This document shows, one piece after another, positions 1 to 12,569 of a stretch of DNA of 64,000 nucleotides. The notes beneath the pieces are model-generated. The model was not told the DNA's origin, ran no database searches, and saw nothing but the letters and a program-made list of their open reading frames with translations. The number at the start of each line of letters is the position of its first letter. The stretch's first letter is position 1. Source of the DNA: Scortum barcoo (taxonomy: Eukaryota > Chordata > Actinopteri > Centrarchiformes > Terapontidae); NCBI GenBank assembly GCA_023238725.1, contig CM041545.1:16521501-16585500 (forward strand), in the 5' to 3' direction. The translations under genes and the position numbers were made by a program.

Positions 1-274
1 GTCCACCCCACCCACCTCAGAAATGTATGACCAGCCACAAAAGAAGCCTTTTGAAATATTCTGATTATATATTTTTTACTTTTTAGGATGAAGATATTGA
101 CTTTCTGTCTTCCTTCATAATGTTTCAGAGCTTTCGCCACACTGTCCTGTTAAAATTCTGGTGGGCAAATTCTAAATCTAAGCTAATTGTATTAAATTTG
201 AGTCTAATTCAATACATTTAGCCCAAAAGCAGTCAAATTTAAAGATATTTCTTTAATCCTCCTTTAAAATCTGC

Positions 275-276
275 AG
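275..276 (+). promoter_or_regulatory. Candidate splice acceptor before the signal-peptide exon
   Basis: A pyrimidine-rich stretch at 247-265 is followed by CTGCAG ending at 276, with no other AG between. If used, it makes an exon 277-412 with a short untranslated leader before the ATG at 343. This rests on the signal alone. Confidence 0.3.
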
Positions 277-342
277 TGTTTAAATGGTTGCTTTGGCTTA
301 GGTTGTTGAAGCCCACATAATTCTGAGAACAATACAGTGAAC

Positions 343-412
343 ATGACCTCCGTGTTAACAATGCTCCTCATGTTGATGTGCGCTGCCGCCAGTGCCCATG
401 CAACAGATATGA
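343..412 (+). CDS. Candidate 5' coding exon of unc5c (signal peptide), partial gene
   Basis: An ATG at 343 with A at -3 opens a 23-codon frame that looks like a signal peptide: a very short N-region, a hydrophobic core VLTMLLMLMCAAASA, and a plausible cleavage site after ASAHA. An in-frame TGA at 307 sets the start. The frame runs into an excellent donor, A|GTAAGC at 412/413. The exon ends after the first base of a codon (phase 1), which is what exon 2 at 56203 requires. Splicing gives ...HATDM-I-DDDFIG, an Ile codon at the junction followed directly by the acidic start of mature UNC5C. A pyrimidine-rich acceptor ends at AG 275-276, so the exon could be 277-412 with a 66-base leader. It could also be a first exon, with a TATA-like stretch near 65-74. 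I recognise no match to the known, longer (about 40-residue) mammalian UNC5C signal exon, so this may be an alternative exon or chance. Confidence 0.45.
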
Positions 413-418
413 GTAAGC
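413..418 (+). promoter_or_regulatory. Candidate splice donor GTAAGC, phase 1
   Basis: GTAAGC directly follows the signal-peptide-like frame. It matches the vertebrate donor consensus well and leaves the frame in phase 1, the same phase as the acceptor of exon 2 at 56203. Confidence 0.45.
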
Positions 419-2565
419 AATCTTCGTGTTTATTCTGCGTTTTTATGCCCTGGTGGAAGGATGGCTGTTCCAGTAAAGTAAACCCACCGTAAAAGTGTTT
501 TTTTTTTTCTCCCCTTTTTCTTTTTCCTAATGAGTTTCTGTTGGAGGCTTCCTTGCCTTCATTTTTTTTTTTATTTCTTGCTCTCATATGCGAAGCATTG
601 CGAAGCCATTTGAAAGTGGAGCATTGCAAATAAACTTTGAGTGTTGGGAGGTGGCGCAAAAATAATGATTTCAGATCCCTGTCTTCTCCATCGACTCCCC
701 TCCTTCCAGAGAGGCAGACGACAGGGCAGGAGAAGAGGCGCGGCTGTGAGAAGAAGAGTGAGAAGAGGGTGATCGCAAGGACACAAAAGAGGCAAATGGG
801 ACAGAAAGATTAGTAGTGAGGAGTGGAGAGGAGAGGCAGCCGGGGGTAGAAGTTGGAAAAGAGAGAAAGAGAGAGAGAGAAGGGTAGAGGCGAGATATGG
901 TGCGAGGACAGGGACGGACAGGGGAGGAGAGAAGAGTGTGTCATTAATCACCCTGTGTGACACTCTCAACTACAGGGGAGCTTCACAGTGCAACATTCAC
1001 TTCTATTAGCAGTCCATTAGCAGAGCTCGGCTCAAGTAGCAGCACTTGACAGGCAGGCCTGTGCCAGAATGGCTGACCTGTGTCTCAACACAATGTATAC
1101 TGCACCACCTAGATAGTGCATGGGCGTGTGTGTATATGCCGAGAGTTTTTTTTTTTTTTTTTTTTTTTGAGTAGGGTAAGTCAAAGTGCACCATGGGGCT
1201 TAAATTACTGTGACATATTGTGGCAAGTTTTTGCCTTTTAGGCTTTGGACAGCAAATGAAAATAATTGTCTAAAAGGTCCCACTTTGTGGTACGCTTCTG
1301 GATGAGAGAGGGCATAATGATTGCAAAGATGATGATGGTGGTGGTGACCTGATTTCCCACCTGTGATATCCCCTCTGCCAGAAAATGGCTCTTCAAAGTT
1401 GAGGTGGCTGATGCATTAGAGGTACAGTCATGTCTCATTCAAAGGCTTGTTGGCCTCTTACTAGCCAAGAGCCCTGTGATTACAGGATCTCAGCCAAAGG
1501 GGGAAGGGGGTGTGGACCACTGTCCCTGCTCTTGATCTACAGTTCATTTATGATTAGAGATCAGAGCTGATAGTCAGAAAATCAGGGGTTGAGGTGGGGG
1601 GTGGGGTAGAGTGAAGGACATGGGGGGAGAGAAGTGATTACGAGTTAAGTGGCCCTTCTCATGCCATTATAAGCAGCAGGGCTGACAGAGCACATCATGA
1701 GTGAGTATAAGTACATACTCCACTCCTGCCCTTTAATTTGGCATTGTGGCCTCCCCCCGGTACTCAACCACTAATGTCCTTTTGCATTTTTGTGTTCCTA
1801 ACATGGAATCACTCAAGGACATGTCATTACAAATGCAGGTAAATAGAAGTATGAATAACTAAAAGAGATTTTGTGGAATAAACTTCATAGTTTTCGTTGC
1901 ATTTCAGTTTAACTTTTATGACAGTTTACATTTATTCACTGATAATTTAGTTACGTAGCTTATATCTCTCCATGTATCTGCTTTGCTTCATGTTTGTCCT
2001 ATAGTTGCGTGATAATCATCAGCGTTTCACCATCATTTATAGCTGATGTAATCATCCGTGGCAAAAATACATGTCCTGTACTGTTGCCATACATGCTATT
2101 CTACCTAGCAAAGAGGATTAGGGTACAAAATAGACGGAGGAGTTAAGGGGGATTTGAGAGAGGAATGCTGGTACTCTTATGTATGCACACAGACACTATA
2201 AAAAGCTCAAAGTGCTGATGAGCAGTAAAAGGCCAAGTCAGTGGGAATGTTGTTATTTCCCAAATGTCCTTTAACAGTGTTCCCTGCAGTCTTGGTTCCT
2301 CGGCCCAGCATGGAGCACGGAGCGGCCTCGGTAACTACTACACAGCAAGCACAGTCCTAACGTGGCACGGCAAGATGAGAGAGGCTCCGACTGTAGGCCA
2401 AAAAATTTAGGCCAAACATGCCCTGCATGCAGGTGCGAGATAATCCGAGCTTAACTCTGTTTTTGCAGCACTTGTTAAAGTTCTGGAAATACACCTTTAA
2501 ATTCTCCTCAAAAATAAAGGGCTGGTGTTAACAAAAATGTTCGACATCTTGTTTTTTTTTTTAGG

Positions 2566-2716
2566 TTAGGTGAGAAGGTTGATACCATTCTCACGCCCGT
2601 ATGCTAAACATGAAGTTACAGTCAGAAGTTAGCACAAAGACTGGAAACAGTGGGGGGATGGTTAGCCTGCCTCTAGCCCTAAGGTAACACAATCCAGCGA
2701 ATCAGTGAGCTTTAGA
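2566..2716. repeat. Old teleost interspersed repeat fragment
   Basis: The stretch that starts with GTGAGAAGGTTGATACC and goes on through AGCACAAAGACTGGAAACAG, a GGTTAGCCTGCCTCTAGCCC block and a GTGAGCTTTAGAGGTGCTG tail has the wording of a short repeat I recognise as very common in percomorph introns and UTRs. It is diverged and has small deletions. I cannot name the family with certainty. A RepeatMasker run with a teleost library would settle it. Confidence 0.55.
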
Positions 2717-5700
2717 GGTGCTGCAGGGCGGATTTAGTACTTCCAGAATAACGTTTGTCAGAATTTCATATGTAATTGGGAAAACAATGTGTAAAAGTAA
2801 AAGTATCTGAAGTGTAAGAAGTAAGTTATGTTTCCCTTCAACTGGAGCTACTGCTGAGCCTGTAGATATCCTGTAATTGCGTGAAACTAAGCTACACAGA
2901 GGCATGAAAACAGCATCCACAATTTGTTAATTAGTAAAAAATTCCATTCCTTTAAGACATTGTGGCTTTAATAGGCATTCATGGACTATACTGAAAAAAA
3001 AAAGAGTCTTGAGCATGAGTATCTTCATTTTAAGGTTTTTTCAATCCTCTGATGTTAAATCCAGGCTATATGTTCAGGTGTGATGAGAGAGGCCAACGCA
3101 CCACTGAGGCGGTAATGAGTGAGATGATATCAATGGTGACTCATGACACCTGAGTCACACACGCAGCATGGAGCCCTGGCAATAACCTGAATGTTCATGT
3201 CTCTATGGAAATCCAGCCCGCTCTCCAGAATGGAAATCCAGCTGCTATCTTTCCCTCTGTTCTGACTCTGATTGACAAAGCTAAACCCTTAATCCTGGCT
3301 TTGCCCTGTCTTGTGCTCAGAGCCGGAGCCTCACGAGTGGAATGGGACTAAAGCAAATATATAAAAGCCCTGCAGAAGAATAGGAATAGTATTCATCTGT
3401 AATAAGTTATTTGCCAAGCTGGCGTGTATTTTGTCAAAACCCTCAAGTGGATACATCCATATATGCAATTTATGTACCTGCAGACTGGGAACTTCGGCTT
3501 CATTTTGTTGTTGAACGTGTCACATCTCGGCTTTGTGAGTAGGGGTGGTGGTTTCCAGACGCTGCGCTAATGTCTGGTTGGGGAGGGTTGTGGTCTATGT
3601 ATGTCAGCAGAACAGAGAGAGGGGAGGAAGGAGGTGGGGGGGGGGTCAGGTATGGGACCACTGGTCTCGGCTGAAACATGAGAGCAGGAGACCCACGCTC
3701 CCCATTTCCTGTCTCCACTTTATCAGCATCTTGCTCTCTGTTTTTTCTGCGCTCTTAAAGCGTCCGATGAAAGCCTTGCCACAGATAAATGTTTGTGCCT
3801 CCTTGTTTTTTATGGGCCTCAAATGAGGGACTTTATACCCCCCCCCTTCCCCGCCGCCCTCCTTCGCTCTCTTTTCTGCTCCATTCCTGTGTCTGCTTTG
3901 AGATGCCACAAGAGAAGTTACAGCCTCTGGTTTACATTACAGTTCCTTAGAGATGGGCTTGGGACGCCTAAAAGGACAATGCTTGTTCTTGTTCTTCTGA
4001 AGGAATACATTTTTACAAGACATTGGGGGGAAAGGGCATGAGAAAAGGCAGATTCAGCTGTACCACATTTGTGCATAATTTGTAAGAAATAATTATTTCC
4101 ACCTTAAGATTCATTCAGATCTGAGGAATGGGAGGCGACAGAAACTCACGGTTGTGTCCTTACCAGTCTGCACTCTTTCACCCCTTATCATCTCATACAA
4201 TGTTTTCCCTCTGACTCACATAAATTCAGTGTGCTTCTGTTTTCTTAGCTTTCTGTGTTGTGCAACTGTGTGCCTTTGCATGCGCACGCTCTTGTTTGTC
4301 TGCATATGGTGGCAGAGCAGTGTGTGCATGCGCGCGCGTGTGTTTATTCAATAATAACAGAGTCCGAGAAAGTCTGTTTCAGATAAATCTGTATGAATAC
4401 CAGACCATTCATCCCCAGGAAATCAATCTTTCTCATAATTCCCCTCATTTTTCTTCCATCTGTTATCTACAGAGCTGCCAAACAGACTTTTAAACAGAGC
4501 AGACCATTACCAGAGGGCAGAATTAAATGTGTGTCAGAATGCCAGCCAGTAAAGTTGTTGTTTTTACTGAGTTAAATGAGGTGCTAAATTAAAGCTTCAC
4601 AATTGGTATGCACTGTATGATTAATCCCACCCCCCACGCCACCCCACTCCACACACACCCTCTCCATGTACTCCTGTTGACAAGAGCAGAGAAGAGTCAA
4701 AATGTGTGTTAAGAGTCAGGGGTGTTTTTTAAAAAGATGATGCCATTGAAATCATGCTCGACTGTGGAAGCATCGTGATGAATGGCTGTTTGTGTCTGTT
4801 TTTCTGTAATTACTCCTGTACTAGTCTGAGCAAACACTGTGGAATTCATCACCAGCATCTTGGAAAACATTTTGTTTCCACGGTCAGGACTGAAAAGCAG
4901 AGAAAAGAAGAGTCTTGGAGCAGAGCTAACCGCCCAACCCCTCCGAACACCCACCAACCCAAACACCCCACTGCGCAACCTCTTTTCCTCATTTTGGGCT
5001 TTGTCACTGTGAGTCCAGTAATGGTCTGCAACTCAAGATTGCTGTTGGGTGTCAGCACTTCCCTGTGTTTGTACAGCGTGTGTTTGTGGGCCTCTGTGTG
5101 TGTGTGTGTGCCATATCTCCATGATCAGTCCCGGGTGACTTAAGTACTGGCAGACAGTGTTTAACTGGGGCAAGCTCAATGGGTCTCATTTAAATGGGGC
5201 CCAGACAGAAGCCCCATGGTGAAGGGTTACTTTATGACTCCTAACGTGTAAAGCGCGCTGTCGAAGCTGCTGCAATTTGTGTGCTCGCCAGCGAAGGCAA
5301 ACTGTACCGTATACTTCCCCAGGAAACTGTCAGGGAAACCAAAAGGCGCTGCTAATATTTCGAATGTGCCAAATTAGGGGGCCTCCATGCGGAGGATAAG
5401 TGGCTTTGTTGTCTTTGATTTGTATGCATTCTTCAGTTAATGAATACTATGGAGATGAGGGTGATAATGACAGAAAGCAGTCTGCGCGGCTCCGAAAGTT
5501 CACTGCTGTAAATGTCAGAATTATTAATGAGCTCCGAGTGTCAGTCCCTGCTTAGTCCTACATGATGTTCGAAAATAAAAAGGATCGAACAGAGTTAAGT
5601 ATAGCTGCCCTCAGATTCACAATAATTCCATAGTACAGTGCACGCATGTCATCATTAGCTGAAAGACTGCTTACCTTAATACATTAGCAATTATATTGCA

Positions 5701-7656
5701 TAATGAATGCAAACTTGTGTAAGGGATTGGTAGTAAGGGAGAACTTCCAGCTGCGCATTTGCCCCTTTCATGGAGCTAACCAAACAGTACGCAGAAGGTG
5801 AATAATGGATGTTGTTGTGATGATTGCTATAAAGTACAGAGGGAGAGAGAGGGAGAGAGGGAGAGAAATGCATGAGTTTTTCCTAAACCAGGTCAAATGT
5901 CTGAATTGCCCCTATTTTGTATACAGATGAGCATCCTCGCTCGAAAATTCCCACAGTAAACACAGCTCTTGTTTGCTGTTTAACATCCACAGGCTCCCAA
6001 TCCGTTCAGGCATGGAACCCAAAATATTGGTACAGACATTTACCGTTGTGCGTATGCCGCGATCAGACCTTGCTGAGCTACCTGCAGATTAGAACAAGCC
6101 TTCAGTATTATACACAACACAAAGGATCAATTTCTGCGTTTGCAAATTCCCTTTGGCAACCTTAATGGCCAGTATCACTCCTACCATTATTAATGAGGAT
6201 CATGATAAATGATCTGTGTTTGTGCATACGTATTATTATTCTTACCAGGGGGACTGATGTTTTTTTTTTTTTTTCTATTATTCCTACCCACCCATCAGTT
6301 TGGTGTGGAGTTTTGCTCTTAACACAGCAGAAGCTTTTGCAGAACTGCACCCCCTCAAGTTGATGGAGAAATGAGATCTCGGTTTGGAAAAAATGACCGA
6401 GCTTAGTAAGATGACAGGCTTGTTTCTCTAATTCCAGACCTCTATAAACTATGACCCCATACAGTACACCAGCTGCGCTGGAGTCAGCGCAGTAACTGTA
6501 AACTGATACACCATAATGGCTTGCTGCAGATATGCTGGAGCATGTGCAGCGGAAACCGATAATTCAGTAGTGACACACCATGCATAGGGGTTCCCATGGT
6601 TTTTAGGCTGACGTGAGGTAAGCTGATCTGTCAGGTAAAAGCAGACGGAGTTACACTGGAGAGACATGGAGGAGGGGGGGGAAGGGAGGCAAAGCAGGGT
6701 AACCTCTGCTGTGTAAAGGAAGGAGCATTGCACTGGTAAATCATACCTCCCGATGAGCTCCCTTCAGTAGCTGCTTGTTTAAATTGCACTGCTCACATTC
6801 TTGCCCCTCGCATTTAGAACATTGCATATCAGTAAATCACGGTATTTATGTTTTTACAAGTCTGCAAACTAGCTTTCCGTTAGTCACATCTTTTTTTTTT
6901 TTTTTTTATCTCTGCTTTTCCACGCCAAATGTTTTATTTAGCAGCCTGCTCCAGCACGAGACCCCGCCAACCCAACCACAACCACTGATACAGGCCAAAG
7001 GAAGAGTCGGAAATGAGGAGGTGGAGACGAGGCATGGAATGAGACAGAGATAGCGTAGCCACTCCTAAGCTGTGTGGCTTTCACCCACAGGATGAACACA
7101 CTCCAGGATCCAGGCACATTAACCCACAGCTATTCTGGGCTGCTTTGTGTGGCTTTTTTGTTCATGGAAAAGAGGCGAAAATCTGGTAAACAAATACAAC
7201 AATGTTGAGCAAACCACTGTGTTGTAAGGATCGGACGGCTTTGAGAATTACCAAATCACATATATGCATATTTCCATCCCCCTGCAATTTTTTTGGGAAA
7301 TTGGACGGCGTAATCTGAACCTTATTGTGTTGCTTTTCTGTGGAACACCAGATACCAGTGCAACCTGGTTTTGGTTTTGACTGCCATTTTTCTTGTTGGC
7401 AGTTGTTTCTACATTGATTGAATTTGAGGGCGACTGCATGAGAAACTCAAGCTGGAATATTTACACTGTAGCTTCCATTTTCGTTCGTTTTGCCACAGTT
7501 TGTTTTAATAAGAACTTGACAGAATGCAGTATACCGTCTAAGGAATTTTGATGGGGCGTGCCGAATCTAAGGAGTGTCAGTGGTCACTCTGTTAACACGC
7601 TGCTCTGTCTGAAGTCACCGGTCATGGAGTCAAATGGATTGGTCAAAGCCGTTCTG

Positions 7657-7659
<3 letters not shown>

Positions 7660-7708
<49 letters not shown>
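7660..7708. repeat. (CA)n microsatellite
   Basis: An uninterrupted CA dinucleotide run of about 24 units ends in GAGAGAGG. It is typical of fish introns and likely length-polymorphic. Confidence 0.97.
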
Positions 7709-7710
<2 letters not shown>

Positions 7711-10700
7711 AGGGCTGGACGAGTGGGAGGACAAAAGTGATCAGCGCTTTGATGGATGTGTCACAATGAGGGGATGTAGCTGTCTAACATCTATCAGTGG
7801 TTAAAGGTTTTCTCTGCTCAGCCTGTCACATCCAACTTAACTCCCTCATTTCTATGCTCTCCTTCCCTTTGGCTCACTTCTTTTACTCTGGTAGAAGAAG
7901 CATGTTGTCAGAAGAGGAAAAAAAATACTGTCAGAGCCTACAAAGAGAGTTTCTGTTAAGGCTTACAACAGTATCTGTTAGTGTGTGCTACCCTTTTACA
8001 TCCAGACAACCTATGTACTTTGTATCGGGGTGGTCTCTCGGGAGGAAGCAGACATTTTAATTCAATCGGCAGCAAACAGCAATAATGCTCTCCCCCCTCC
8101 TAAAACTCACTCATCTCACTTCAGTGATACAATTACGAGCTGAGCCGCGTTGGCCATCTTGTTGTGATTTTATGTGTTTACATGAGGGGGAGGTGTTTAC
8201 TGTGGAAATTGTGGCCCCCTCCTGCTGCCCATTTAGCTACTGGAGGAAAAAGAGCTGCTGTGAGATTTAATTTATTTATCGTCTCTGGAAGAGAGTTATA
8301 ATGATTCTCTAACTAGCATTACAGTTGTTGAATCTTCCTGAGTCTCATTCCCTTGAGATAAGTGGCTCCAGCTTTACTGAAATACAGCTACTGTGTAATG
8401 TCTCTACATAGATGCAAGGACACATGGATGGATGCGCTTGTGCATGTGGAGGGATATATAGTGTGTAGTTCCCAGCAATAACTGAAATACTGTGTGTACT
8501 TGCTTTTGCTTTTCTTTTTTTGTGCTCTTTATGTGATGTGATGTTGTGTAGAAATAAAGGCCAGACTGTGTTTGGTCCAGATTATGTAAAAAAAAATTCA
8601 AACTTACCATTTATAAAAAAAAATGTTTAAGAATCTATGTGATTATGAATTATTTGCTATAATATGCACTATTACTGCAGAGAAGTTCAGTAACAGAAAT
8701 AAAATATTCTATATTAAATTCCATAATGATGTACAAAAATGTCCTGAATTTCTGAAGGAAAATTATTTTGAAATACAGAAAACTTACTTTTACATAAATA
8801 AATGGAAAGTGCAATAAGAACTTACTGTACTATTATAGTATAAAGTATAAATAAAACCTGGATTTTACATTGTCCAATTGGTAAAAAAAAAGTCCTTTTT
8901 ATGTAGCACACTGACATCCATAAATAGTAAAAGGGGTAGGTAATTTTTAAGTGGTTGCATCCACAATCAGTCTTTTAAATTGCACGAGACTTTTCAAAAC
9001 AGAAAATTGAATCATTTGTCTTCCATTTCATGTTTTTAAGTACCCATCCACTGCTGGCCTTGTGTCTTCCCATTACTGTAGCATTCTGGTGATAGCATTG
9101 GCCCAACTAATCTTACTGATGCTCACATTGCCTTTTCAGGCCCTAGCACTCTGTTTTATTGGTGTAGCATTACGCACAGTGTTTTGACCATTGTTTACTC
9201 CACAACATGCCACTTGTTATCTTCTGCAGCAAATGGCCATGTCTTTACCAATCTCGTCTGGCTTTTGTCTACTTCCCTTTTTTCCACTGGATGAGCAGCC
9301 ATTTAGTGCAAGGGTCAGGGTTGTAATTGACAGCCACCACTAAACAAATCTGCCTGGCTCGGCGGTAGACCAACCCCACCTCCTGTCCCCTCCCGCTACT
9401 CTAATCTAACTAATGCACCCGTGTGTGTGCTGGAAAGTGAATTAAGCATAGAAAACTCAATACCTGATCCATATGACAGAGCTGCCTGCGTGCACATTAG
9501 CAGTTTCTCTGCAGCCTCTGTAATTGTATTACACAAGTTGGCCGCTCTAACGATCAGGCCTTACACACACTTACACACTTATACACACTCTCTCTGTTGT
9601 CGTTAATCGCTGCCTTCGCTGGCCCCGGAGGCGTGCAGCAGGCCAAGAACAGAGCGATCGAGAAGGAGGATGATGAGGCGAGTAGCTCGGCCCCTTCCTC
9701 AAGGCTGACATGAAATGAAATCATAGTCTGTGCGTCTGAGTGTGTGTGTGCTCTGATTGGTATATTGGGCCACATCTTCTTTTGTTTTTTTTAGGCTCTG
9801 TATGTGAGAGTCTGTTGGACTCTCTGTATCTGCCTCTTTGCCTTCTAATCAGTGCTTTTCTGGGCACCCCCGCTGTGTGGCCCTGTTTGTGTTTCTGCCT
9901 TTCGCGTATCCCCACCGCCTGCTATCCATGTACTGTCAGCAGTCCTGCCCCTTGCCAAAGACCACAGCATGATAAGATGAGCTTACACACTCCTCCTCTC
10001 CTCCCCACTAATCTGCCTTGACCTATGCAGACCTATGCAAGGTTGAAAAATATATCTCTGTGAAGTGCATTCACATTATGCAGCAGATGAGGGGTGAGGA
10101 CTCGGGGGATGCAGATGTAATGAACAATATATTTGACCACATGACGTAGTGAGCACATACCTGCAATCATTTTCCTCCTTGAAGACTTTACTGGACTCGA
10201 TCGGCGAGAGCCTGGAGACGGGAGGACGATAGGGAGGAGAATAAAAGGTGATTAAAGGGGTTGTTGTGTTGATTTGCTGTGTGTTGCCATGCACCATGCA
10301 ATCAACCATCCGCTCTGGTCTCACTAATGGAGACTTCAGTTTGAATCCAGGGAGTAGCTCTTTAAAATTTTATCCCTTCTAACAGGCTGATTTATAATGA
10401 TGAGCCCCAGACTCTTTCCAACGCAGCAGGACATCACAAAGAATCCTGGGAAGCAGGGGGGACTATATATAGTGAGACAATGAGGGGACAGGCATGGGAG
10501 AATCCAACAGATAGACGGTGAAAGATGACCTCCCTGCACGGCGTAGCCCAGTTTAAGGCTGACGATGTATGGACGCACTGTGTTGTCCAAGAGACCTCTG
10601 TGACCTCTATAGAACCGCTAAGGTCAGCCTGCCCGACCCTCATATTCCCCGCTCCCAGGGTCCACTGATACCCTACCTGCCAGATGACACCCCGTGATCC

Positions 10701-11870
10701 TACGCCTGAGAAGAGGACTAGTTTGCGTGCATGTGTGTGTGCATGTGTAAAACTCCCTCGGGGAGGACTTGTCAGAGAGCAGGTCATCAGATACGCCTGT
10801 GCCTGTGTTCACCTCTGTGTGTGTGTGCGCGCTCACCTTTGTTTGTGTGTGTCTGTGCGTGCGTGTGTGTGTGTGCACATAACAGGGGAGGAACAGGGAA
10901 GAGCTGGGATGGGCAGCTTTATCATGCTTATCTGAAAGGTCACTCCGTCATTGTCGGACTGCACTTTACAGAACCTCCCTGTGGTCACCGCAAGGCAAAC
11001 TGATCCTGGAGAGACGGAGGAGAGAAAGGGCTGAGAGAGATTAGGTTAGTCTGGAAATACTGCATCGGTTTGAAGGGAATTTGGCAAAAGAAAATGCAAA
11101 TGAAAGTGCAGCTACTTTGATTTGCAGCAATCGAAATAGCGTATTGTACTTATTTCATTATATATATATATATATTTTTTTTTTTTCCCCTCCTAATAGG
11201 GTATTTATGAAATTCAATCAAAGTTTTTAACAGTCAGTTGATGGTGGGTGGCAGGAATGTATCTCTCCTTGCCCCCTCACCTATACCAATGTTCATCCGC
11301 GCTGTTTTATTTTTTTAGTGTCTTACAAGTTTTTAACATTTCCTTTCATGTTTTTTAAACATTAATTTAAAATATTATCAATTCAGGATCAGTAGAATCC
11401 CACCTATTGTGTGAAAATGAGGTAAGGGAAAAGAAGTCAGGGAACACTACTAAAAAAAAAAAAAAAAAGTATGTGAGCCTATGAAAGGGTTAATTAGGTT
11501 TGGAAGCTCAATTATCACTGGAGAGAAAGAGGTGCGGAGGTAGGGGCTCGTCCTCCTGTGCCTGCTGCGCACAAGCCAAATCTCTGAGCGACACTAATCC
11601 TACTGGTTCTGCTGGTTATCCCTCCTCCTCCCATCATCCCTCCGCAGGTATTCCTCCACTGCCAAAGGTCTTTCTCTGACATCCATCCCGTTTTTTTCCC
11701 CCCATTCATCTCACCTCATCCCCTCCTCACCCGCCTCTCCTCCAGCACACTGTTTGTTTTCACTGTTGTGTCTCAGTGACATTAGCCACAGTAATCCAAT
11801 TGAAAGCTCCTCAGACCCGGAGCCGGGTTCTGTGGGGTTGAGGCGTTTCCATGGGGATCGCATGGATTCC

Positions 11871-11910
11871 TAATTAAGCTCATTAAAGCTTGTTATTGAA
11901 GCTCGTTAAA
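11871..11910. promoter_or_regulatory. Candidate regulatory cluster: three AAGCT units with TAATTA box
   Basis: TAATTA at 11871-11876 is followed by three imperfect units starting AAGCT at 11876, 11886 and 11899. The outer two read AAGCTCATTA and AAGCTCGTTA. The block is AT-rich and motif-dense against ordinary flanks, in the style of conserved intronic enhancers that bind homeodomain factors. Conservation is not shown, so this is a candidate only. Confidence 0.25.
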
Positions 11911-12509
11911 TTTCATCCTGACACGGTGGCACAGCTCCTGGTGTCTAACTTTACTAATTCGTACGCTAATACACATGCATACGCACTCACGGGCATGCAC
12001 ACACAGGAGTCACCAGTATAATGCACATTGGTGGGTGTAATTAAAGCTCTCAATAAGCCCTGGGGTTTTCCATACTCCTTGGTTTGAGCGGAATGGCGAG
12101 GTGACGTTTTTTTTTTTTTTTTTTTCCCAAACATTATCATTTACATACCTAAACAAGACCATTTGTGCTCGCGCAGAGTTGAAGTGAGGTTAGCCTGAGT
12201 GGGGGAAGGAGGAAAAAAGGAAAGAAAAAGTACAACAACTCCCGAACAGTCAGACAACATATCATTCATGTATGATACGTTTGAGTCATGGGAGATATTT
12301 CAGTCTGGTGGAAGTCAGGGGAATGAGGGAAAAAAAAAAAAACTCACATAACTTCTCGCTCTCAGACACGCTGAACGATGTTACTGTGCGCCCCTTGACC
12401 TTACTCAGTTTACACGTCAATTCCAAATATTGTTCTTTGGCTGTGAGGAGGAACAGTGAACCGTGATGTTTTTTGGGGTCTTCGGGGGGCTGAACAGAAT
12501 TGGCACAGC

Positions 12510-12511
<2 letters not shown>

Positions 12512-12568
<57 letters not shown>
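12512..12568. repeat. (GT)n microsatellite
   Basis: A perfect TG run of about 28 units, the longest dinucleotide array in the window, is followed by a GA-rich stretch. Long alternating GT can adopt Z-DNA and is often polymorphic. Confidence 0.97.

Positions 12569-12569
<1 letters not shown>

Larger units (their letters stand above)
413..12511. other. Non-coding stretch, first part of unc5c intron 1
   Basis: I see no supportable gene here. Open frames are short (under about 135 codons), lack recognisable domains, and several read through poly-T or GT-rich sequence. The stretch holds a 23-base poly-T at 1146-1168, an old interspersed repeat at 2566-2716, a CA microsatellite at 7660-7708, GT-rich low-complexity DNA around 10730-10880, and the AAGCT/homeodomain cluster at 11871-11910. 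Assignment to an intron follows from exon 2 of unc5c lying downstream on the same strand. Confidence 0.6.

Noticed and set aside
571..969. 132-codon Pro/Leu/Ser-rich open frame on the - strand
   Set aside because: It reads the complement of a purine-rich (GA) low-complexity stretch. The composition explains the lack of stops.
1829..1845. AAATGCAG/GTAAAT juxtaposition with a possible 21-base micro-exon before it
   Set aside because: An upstream AG interrupts the acceptor region, the pyrimidine tract is weak, and such short matches are expected by chance.
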